The position numbers and the translations under genes were made by a program. Under the pieces are notes generated by a model that worked only from the letters and a program-made list of their open reading frames with translations, was not told where the DNA came from and made no database searches. 64,000 nucleotides of DNA, taken from the NCBI RefSeq assembly GCF_015710975.1, contig NZ_CP049783.1, positions 496,001 through 560,000 of the forward strand, given 5' to 3'. The DNA is from Paenibacillus polymyxa. Its GTDB lineage: Bacteria; Bacillota; Bacilli; Paenibacillales; Paenibacillaceae. The number at the start of each line of letters is the position of its first letter. Within the stretch, counting starts at the first letter, position 1. This document shows positions 58,306 through 64,000 of this stretch, piece by piece.

Positions 58306-61300
58306 TTATTGTTCAGCCTCAGCAAAATGACGTGGTAATATCGGAATGATATCTTCCTCTTCAGAACTGCTGCGATTGGATTCATCGATCCAACTTCCCA
58401 GCCCGGCCACCGTCGGCTCCTGAAAAAAGACCTGAATCGGCACATCTATGGCCAGCTGGTCTTTGATTTTAGCAATGACACTCATCAGCATCAGTGAATC
58501 TCCATTTTCAAAAAAGTCCTGGTGTATGCTAATTTCCTCATGTCCTAGCACCTCGCCCCAAATCTGACCTAGCTTCCGTTCTGTTTCCGAATAGACCTCT
58601 CCGTCACGGCCGATCAAGGTCACTTGGATGTGAGACTGCATGTACACTCCAGTGTTGGCAAGCTTTGAGTTCGGCTGTAGTGTATGAAATAGCTCTTCCT
58701 CAAAGGAGACAAATTTAGCACCCAGCTTCACATTTCGCTGAATCATATCGTTCAGAGCCTCATTTGAAGTAATAAACTGCTTCAGCTCCTGATAGGACTC
58801 CAGCAGATGGCTGTAGACTTCTGACTCTTGCTCGTTATGTCCCTGTGCTTGCTCTGTAATTTCCTTTGTTAAGTCTGGGGAAAAGTGAACCTTGAGCAGC
58901 GTCAGCACTTGAGCCAGCTTCTGGCTGCGAATGTTGGCGATGACCGCTTGGGTCAGTTTATATTGCAAAAGCCGATCAAGCAGCTTTCCATAGTCCTCGG
59001 ACGAAATCGGCTGAGATAACATCCGTTGATCCATCAGTTCGTTCGGTGTATCCCCCATCTCCAGATCCGACCAGTTGATCGCCATCACTTCCATGCCGCG
59101 ACGGCTCTGATAGTGGGCATACTGATCCAGAAATGCATTCGCAGCAGCATAGCTGCCCAAACCTACGCCTCCCAGTTGCGAAGCCACTGACGAGAACAGA
59201 ATGTAAAAGTCCAGCGTCTGCTCCTTGGTCACCTCGTTTAACACCCATGTTCCGGTCACCTTGGCTTCCATGGTTCGCTGAAATGCGGCGGTATCCATCT
59301 GTTCCAGACGAACCTCCTCCAAATGCATCGCGGCATTAATAACCCCATGAATTGGACCGTAACGTGCATGTATATCCTCAACGACCTTCTTCATGGAAGC
59401 CAGGTTCGTGATATCAGCTGCGTAGTAGCTAACCTTGGAGCCAAGGCTTTCAATCTCCAACATTTGCCGGATTTTCTTCGCAACCGCAGAAGTGTCCGGT
59501 CCCACAGCTTGTTCCTGCCAAGTTCCCCGGTCTGGAAGCTCTGTCCGATTGACCAGCACTAGCTTTACATTGGCCTTGCGGGCAAAATAGCGGCAAGTCT
59601 CCAGTCCTACCGAACCGGCTCCCCCGGCTATCAAATAGACACCGCCCTCGCGTAGCGTAATTTTGCGGCGTGGAAGGGCTGCAAGCCGCATCCGTTCCAG
59701 CTGTTGTGTATACCGCTGACCGCCACGCCATGCTGAACCTTGATCTGCTTCATCCCGATTCAATTCCAACATGATTTCCCGAGCGATGTCGGAATTCTCC
59801 CGGCCAATCGTTTCTACATCCATACAGCTGCAACGGTGCTGGCTATATTCCTGTGAAACGACCTTCATCAATCCCCACAGAGGCGCTTTTTCCGGGAACA
59901 CATATGTATCCTCCGCTACGACCAGCTGTGCGTAGTTCGAGACGACCTTGATTTCCAACGAGCGATGAATCGAACTTGCTTGCACTGCCTTCATTAAATA
60001 AAAAAGACTTAAAACTCCTTGCTCCTGACTTTCATTCAAATCATCGAGTTGTCGCATGCGACTGCGAATTTCAGTACATGTCCACAGATGCACGATTCCG
60101 GTAAGCTCTGCTCCTCCTTGCGTGTCGGTCTCTGCCACGGCTGCAAGCAGCTTGGCATAATCCTCCGCAAAGCTAGGACGAATCCGATAATGTCCCGGAT
60201 CTACGGCCGAAAAAGCAGATGCAGCCTCTACAATGATCGGCGTTTCTCCTTGGGCCTTCATCAACTCACCAAGTGAATCAGCGACCCCTTCTTCATCCGC
60301 CAGAATAAGCCATGACTTCCCGGCAGAAGGCCGCTCAGGGAGGGTAGAAGCCGGGAGAGGACTGGCTATCCAATTCAGTTCATAAAACCAATGATCCACC
60401 TGTTTCTCCGGTTCAGATTTCATGGCTGGAGAAGTCGCTTCGTGCTCTAGCGCATGCTCGGGAATATACTCCACCCAATGCCGCTTGCCTGAAAATGGAT
60501 AGACAGGCAAAGGAACACGGCGCCTTTGCTCCAAATCATGCAGGGCAGCCCAATTGATCTCGCTACCTTGCATATATTCATCTACAACCTGTTCCAGACT
60601 GGTGTCGGGCTGCACCTTAAAGCTTTTCTCTTCACGGGTTGTCAGACGGGTATAATAAATCCTCTCTCCCGCCAAAGCTGGACGCACAGCTTCATCTGCG
60701 TTTGCAAAACGCTCTATCCCTTCCCTAAGCTCATCAAGGCTTGTAGCTACAATTGCAAGCCGATAAGCATAGTGCCCGCGTCCCTGATTGCTTGTGAAAC
60801 AAATATCTGGCAGTGTATGAGTTGTACGGTCCAAAAAAGTACGGTAACGGTCAACCAAAGCATTGAAGGAAGCTTTGCTCTTGGCAGACAACGTAAATAC
60901 GTACGGCACGTCTTCTACACTGGCGGACAGGCTCCGCTCATCCTGCTCATATTCTTCTAATATGACATGGCAGTTGGTCCCTGCCAGACCAAAAGCACTG
61001 ACCCCCGCCCGCCGTGGTACTCCTGCCTCCGTCTCCCATGGAACCAGCTCTGTATTCACATATACAGGCGATTCAATGAAATTAATGTGCGGATTCGGCT
61101 CGTTAAAATGTAGGGTTGCCGGAATCTCCTTCTTTTGCAACAACAGCACCGTTTTGATTAGACCCGCAATACCAGCTGCGGTGTCCAAATGACCGATGTT
61201 TGTTTTTACCGCACCCAGAGCACAAAAATGCCGCTTGTCCGTGTAGCTGCGAAAGGCATTGGTAATGCCTTCGATCTCAATCGGATCACCTAGACGAGTT

Positions 61301-62340
61301 CCTGTACCGTGAGCCTCGATGTAGGTTACTGTTTCAGGGGGTATGCCCGCATTGCGCCAAGCTTCCTTCATCAGCTCCGTCTGAGCCAAGGCACTTGGGG
61401 CGGTAATACCGTTGGACTTTCCATCTGAATTCATGGAACTCCCTTTAATAACGGCGTAGATATGATCCCGATCCTTCTTGGCCTTTTCCAGCGTCTTCAG
61501 TACAATGACTCCAAATCCCTCGCCCCAGACAGTTCCATTCGCTGCAGCATCGAAGGTACGAGCGACAGAATCAGGAGAAGCAATGCCGATATCCACCAGC
61601 CCCTCGTCTACAGGAAACAGGGTTAGGTTTAGTCCTCCAGCTACAGCCATGTCGCAGTCTCCAGTAATCAGCCCTTTAACCGCATGATGTACAGCAGCCA
61701 AAGATGCCGAGCAAGCAGTATCAATCAGATGACTGCCGCTGGCGAGATTCAGCAAGTAGGCCACCCGACTGGCTACGACTGAAATGGTATTGCCGGGCAA
61801 AGCATAAGGCTCCATGTTCTGAATCAGCTGCAAGTAGTCGGCATCTGTATCCCCTACGTACACCCCGGTCCGTGAGCCATACAATTCCTTTTCGGCGTAT
61901 CCAGCATCCTCCAGTGCTTCCCAGGTAACTTCGAGGAAAATGCGCTGCAAAGGGTCCATACAACGGGCTTCCGCTGGCGTGATATTAAAATATTCTGCAT
62001 CAAAACGGTCAATATGGTCCAAATACGCTCCTCTGCGATACTTAATCTCAGGGGCATATCGTTTACCTTTAAAATAATCTCGAATAGGCCGATCTACATC
62101 CGACTTGCGACTTTCCGGAAATTCTCTTACGGCATCCATGCCGTTTACGAGATTATCCCAAAATTCATCCGTTCCATTCGCCCCCGGAAAACGGCAAGCC
62201 ATCCCCACAACAGCAATATCATCGACTTTTACCGTTTTGGCCTCATTTTCGAATAGCTCTTTTAGCATCGGTAGAGCTTCTGTTTTGGAGAGATGTTTTG
62301 CAGCCACCTGAGCTAGCAAGTAATTCTGAACCCGTTTCAT
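58306..62340 (-). CDS. trans-AT PKS module: docking-KS-KR-ACP
   Basis: 1344 residues. The first 37 residues (MKRVQNYLLAQVAAKHLSKT) form a helical docking segment. KS about 40-465 has IDTACSASLAAVHH, YIEAHGTGTRLGDP and KTNIGHLDTAAG. A linker follows instead of an AT (ending at VPLPVYPFSGKRHWVE). KR about 690-1130 has VYLIAGGAGSVGLETCRYFA and ILFSSVASQLGGVGLGSYAA with Ser and Tyr of the active site. A helical spacer of about 120 residues precedes the ACP: HQDFFENGDSLMLMSVIAKI near 1270, where NGD replaces the common LGGD. The tail SSSEEEDIIPILPRHFAE is acidic and may dock. It should add one malonyl unit and reduce it to a beta-hydroxyl. Three bases separate it from the upstream gene, and GAAGGAGGG precedes the start. 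Confidence 0.94.
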   Translation of the reverse strand: MKRVQNYLLAQVAAKHLSKTEALPMLKELFENEAKTVKVDDIAVVGMACRFPGANGTDEFWDNLVNGMDAVREFPESRKSDVDRPIRDYFKGKRYAPEIKYRRGAYLDHIDRFDAEYFNITPAEARCMDPLQRIFLEVTWEALEDAGYAEKELYGSRTGVYVGDTDADYLQLIQNMEPYALPGNTISVVASRVAYLLNLASGSHLIDTACSASLAAVHHAVKGLITGDCDMAVAGGLNLTLFPVDEGLVDIGIASPDSVARTFDAAANGTVWGEGFGVIVLKTLEKAKKDRDHIYAVIKGSSMNSDGKSNGITAPSALAQTELMKEAWRNAGIPPETVTYIEAHGTGTRLGDPIEIEGITNAFRSYTDKRHFCALGAVKTNIGHLDTAAGIAGLIKTVLLLQKKEIPATLHFNEPNPHINFIESPVYVNTELVPWETEAGVPRRAGVSAFGLAGTNCHVILEEYEQDERSLSASVEDVPYVFTLSAKSKASFNALVDRYRTFLDRTTHTLPDICFTSNQGRGHYAYRLAIVATSLDELREGIERFANADEAVRPALAGERIYYTRLTTREEKSFKVQPDTSLEQVVDEYMQGSEINWAALHDLEQRRRVPLPVYPFSGKRHWVEYIPEHALEHEATSPAMKSEPEKQVDHWFYELNWIASPLPASTLPERPSAGKSWLILADEEGVADSLGELMKAQGETPIIVEAASAFSAVDPGHYRIRPSFAEDYAKLLAAVAETDTQGGAELTGIVHLWTCTEIRSRMRQLDDLNESQEQGVLSLFYLMKAVQASSIHRSLEIKVVSNYAQLVVAEDTYVFPEKAPLWGLMKVVSQEYSQHRCSCMDVETIGRENSDIAREIMLELNRDEADQGSAWRGGQRYTQQLERMRLAALPRRKITLREGGVYLIAGGAGSVGLETCRYFARKANVKLVLVNRTELPDRGTWQEQAVGPDTSAVAKKIRQMLEIESLGSKVSYYAADITNLASMKKVVEDIHARYGPIHGVINAAMHLEEVRLEQMDTAAFQRTMEAKVTGTWVLNEVTKEQTLDFYILFSSVASQLGGVGLGSYAAANAFLDQYAHYQSRRGMEVMAINWSDLEMGDTPNELMDQRMLSQPISSEDYGKLLDRLLQYKLTQAVIANIRSQKLAQVLTLLKVHFSPDLTKEITEQAQGHNEQESEVYSHLLESYQELKQFITSNEALNDMIQRNVKLGAKFVSFEEELFHTLQPNSKLANTGVYMQSHIQVTLIGRDGEVYSETERKLGQIWGEVLGHEEISIHQDFFENGDSLMLMSVIAKIKDQLAIDVPIQVFFQEPTVAGLGSWIDESNRSSSEEEDIIPILPRHFAEAEQ

Positions 62341-62343
62341 ATG

Positions 62344-64000
62344 TTATCCCTCCTTCAGATGGTCCAGCGCCCGTATAGACTGGCTTACATCCAGTGAGCC
62401 ATCTTCAATTTGATCCAGCAGGCTCATGAGATCCTGATCCAGCTGTTCGTCATCCTTGGATTGATTTTCAAAATGATTCATATACGCTGCAATCGTAGGA
62501 TAGGAGAACAGCTCAGCGACCGTCGCCTTGCTGCCCAGCGCGTGTTGCATCTTACGATGCAGTCGAACAATCGAGATGGAATTGCCGCCGATTTCAAAAA
62601 AGCTGTCATGGATGCCGACGTCCTCCGGACTTATATTTAAAATTCCGGCCCAGATTTTCGCCAGCATATGTTCTCTCTCGTTACGGGGCGCCACATATGC
62701 GGTTGAACGATGAACTCGCCGCTCCGGCTGTGGCAGATTTTTGCGATCAATCTTTCCGTTAGGAGTAAGCGGCATCTCCAGCAGTTCCATAAAAAATCCT
62801 GGAATCATATACTCAGGCAATAATTCACGCAGGTGAGTTGTCAGATCATCCACTTCAAGCCCTTTTTCCAGCGATGTAAAATAACATAAAAGATTGGTTA
62901 CACCAAACTCATCAGTTTGGGCAACTACAGCCGTTTCCTTAATCCCTGGAAAGACAGATACAGCCCGTTCCACTTCTTTCAGTTCTACGCGATATCCTCG
63001 CACCTGAACCTGATCATCCTTACGTCCGCTGTACTCCAGGATGCCATCTGGTCGTAACAAGCCCAGATCTCCCGTACGATATAATCTTTCACCGGTTTTG
63101 GGATGCTGGGTAAAAGCCTTGTCAGTGGCTTCCGGCTTATTCCAGTACCCCGCCGTCAGACCAATTCCGCCGATACAAATTTCGCCTTTGACCTCAAAGG
63201 GGCACAACTGCCCCTCCTTATCCAAAATATAGACATGCGTGTTCGCAAGCGGCCTGCCTAATGGAATACTCAACTCACCTTCAGCCGGAGATGCATCAAT
63301 CAGGTAACAGGTTGCATAAATAGCTGACTCGGTCATGCCGTAAATGTTGGCAATCTTGGCTTCCTGGAACGTGCTGTACCAGTCTCGCACCCCATTGACG
63401 AGCAAGGCTTCGCCTCCATTGAATACCCACTTTAGTTCCGGCAGCGGATGGTCTGTCTCATCGGTCGGAATCGCATCCAAAAAGAGACTCATCTGGGCTG
63501 GAACAAACTGGGTAATGGTAACCTTGTCATCTCGCAGCTGTTCATAGAGCCTTTGTGGATCTTTGACCGTATCCGAACTGAAAATGGACAGCTTGGCTCC
63601 ATAAATCAAGGGCCAGAAGAACTCCCATACCGAGTCGGTGAAGCTGGCGGAAGTCTTCTGCGCAATCACATCTGCTGCGGCCAGACAGAAAGTATCCTGC
63701 AACCAAAAAAGCGTGTTCAGCACAGCCTTATGCGTCATCATGACTCCTTTGGGATCTCCTGTGGAGCCTGAGGTGTAAATCAGATATGCCAGATCATTTT
63801 CACAGGCAGGACAGTGCCAAGAAGCCTTTCCCTGGTGCTCCCAATCCGATCGTTGATACACAGTCAGCTTATCTGTTTGCACCTTTGTTTCGTCGAGGCA
63901 GACAGCGGTCGTCATACTCTCCGGCAAATCTTCCAGCATCGTCTGCAGCTTGGCAGACTCGGTGATCAGCACACTGCAGGCACTGTCGCGCAGCATATAT
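62344..64000 (-). CDS. NRPS, C-terminal part: A-PCP-docking tail (runs off the window)
   Basis: The frame is open to the right edge; 551 codons are visible. It starts within an A domain (YMLRDSACSVLITES) and has YLIYTSGSTGDPKGVMMTHK, ASFTDSVWEFFWPL, QFVPAQMSLFL, YGMTESAIYAT, YRTGDLGLL and NGKIDRKNLP. The pocket positions read TDWQVNIIYK: the Asp normally at the first position is Thr, and YGPTE is YGMTE. The carrier domain has FFEIGGNSISIVRL near residue 455. The last 30 residues (LLDQIEDGSLDVSQSIRALD, ending LKEG) are a short acidic docking peptide facing the PKS. The stop is four bases before the PKS start. The operon and probably its promoter and starter module lie beyond 64000. Confidence 0.92.
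   Translation of the reverse strand, partial: YMLRDSACSVLITESAKLQTMLEDLPESMTTAVCLDETKVQTDKLTVYQRSDWEHQGKASWHCPACENDLAYLIYTSGSTGDPKGVMMTHKAVLNTLFWLQDTFCLAAADVIAQKTSASFTDSVWEFFWPLIYGAKLSIFSSDTVKDPQRLYEQLRDDKVTITQFVPAQMSLFLDAIPTDETDHPLPELKWVFNGGEALLVNGVRDWYSTFQEAKIANIYGMTESAIYATCYLIDASPAEGELSIPLGRPLANTHVYILDKEGQLCPFEVKGEICIGGIGLTAGYWNKPEATDKAFTQHPKTGERLYRTGDLGLLRPDGILEYSGRKDDQVQVRGYRVELKEVERAVSVFPGIKETAVVAQTDEFGVTNLLCYFTSLEKGLEVDDLTTHLRELLPEYMIPGFFMELLEMPLTPNGKIDRKNLPQPERRVHRSTAYVAPRNEREHMLAKIWAGILNISPEDVGIHDSFFEIGGNSISIVRLHRKMQHALGSKATVAELFSYPTIAAYMNHFENQSKDDEQLDQDLMSLLDQIEDGSLDVSQSIRALDHLKEG

Noticed and set aside
32975..64000. Identity of the cluster as polymyxin, fusaricidin, tridecaptin or pelgipeptin synthetase
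   Set aside because: Those systems lack AT-less PKS modules and a carbamoyltransferase, and the A-domain pockets read here do not follow their residue order. Paenilipoheptin or another hybrid lipopeptide could not be confirmed or excluded from memory.

Overview
The window looks like a Firmicutes chromosome, most likely Paenibacillus of the P. polymyxa group. This is an inference from strong AGGAGG-type ribosome binding sites, an exopolysaccharide (EPS) operon of the kind known from P. polymyxa, family resemblances of the proteins, and a large NRPS/trans-AT PKS locus. Almost everything is on the minus strand; the only confident plus-strand gene is a D-2-hydroxyacid dehydrogenase at 24157-25113. 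I see no rRNA, tRNA, CRISPR array or insertion sequence.

Region 1 (1-13803) is an EPS operon read right to left. It starts with a Wzz/YveK-type chain-length regulator and a CpsD-like kinase. GalU, a polyisoprenyl-phosphate sugar transferase, a GT2, two Wzy/O-antigen-ligase-like membrane proteins, a WecG/TagA transferase, a Wzx flippase, another GT2, three GT4 enzymes and the start of UDP-glucose 6-dehydrogenase follow. This is a Wzx/Wzy pathway with its own UDP-glucose and UDP-glucuronate supply. Upstream are repeated GTATAC-type motifs, a candidate promoter, and a histidine kinase/response regulator pair (13804-16202) ending in a strong terminator.

Region 2 (16203-32974) is mostly housekeeping: gltB with a long leader that carries an intrinsic terminator, a UPF0173 hydrolase, a SleB-type cell wall hydrolase, ThpR, the hydroxyacid dehydrogenase, a TRM11-like methyltransferase, an LLM flavin oxidoreductase, a dGTPase, and a three-gene peptide ABC transporter operon without ATPases.

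Region 3 (32975-64000, continuing past the right edge) is a hybrid NRPS/PKS operon. In transcription order: end of an NRPS (A-PCP-docking tail); a PKS module (KS-KR-ACP, no AT); a NodU/CmcH-type carbamoyltransferase; a two-module NRPS broken by one missing base and ending in half of a condensation domain; a free-standing FenF-like acyltransferase; a 3771-residue PKS-NRPS (KS-DH-KR-ACP-C-A-PCP-truncated C-A-PCP-C fragment); and a terminal C-A-PCP-TE. The discrete acyltransferase should load both PKS modules in trans. Notable points are two adenylation domains with an almost identical non-canonical pocket lacking the usual first Asp, three incomplete condensation domains at subunit or module borders, and the carbamoyltransferase. 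I cannot name the product; it would be a carbamoylated lipopeptide- or peptide-polyketide-like compound.
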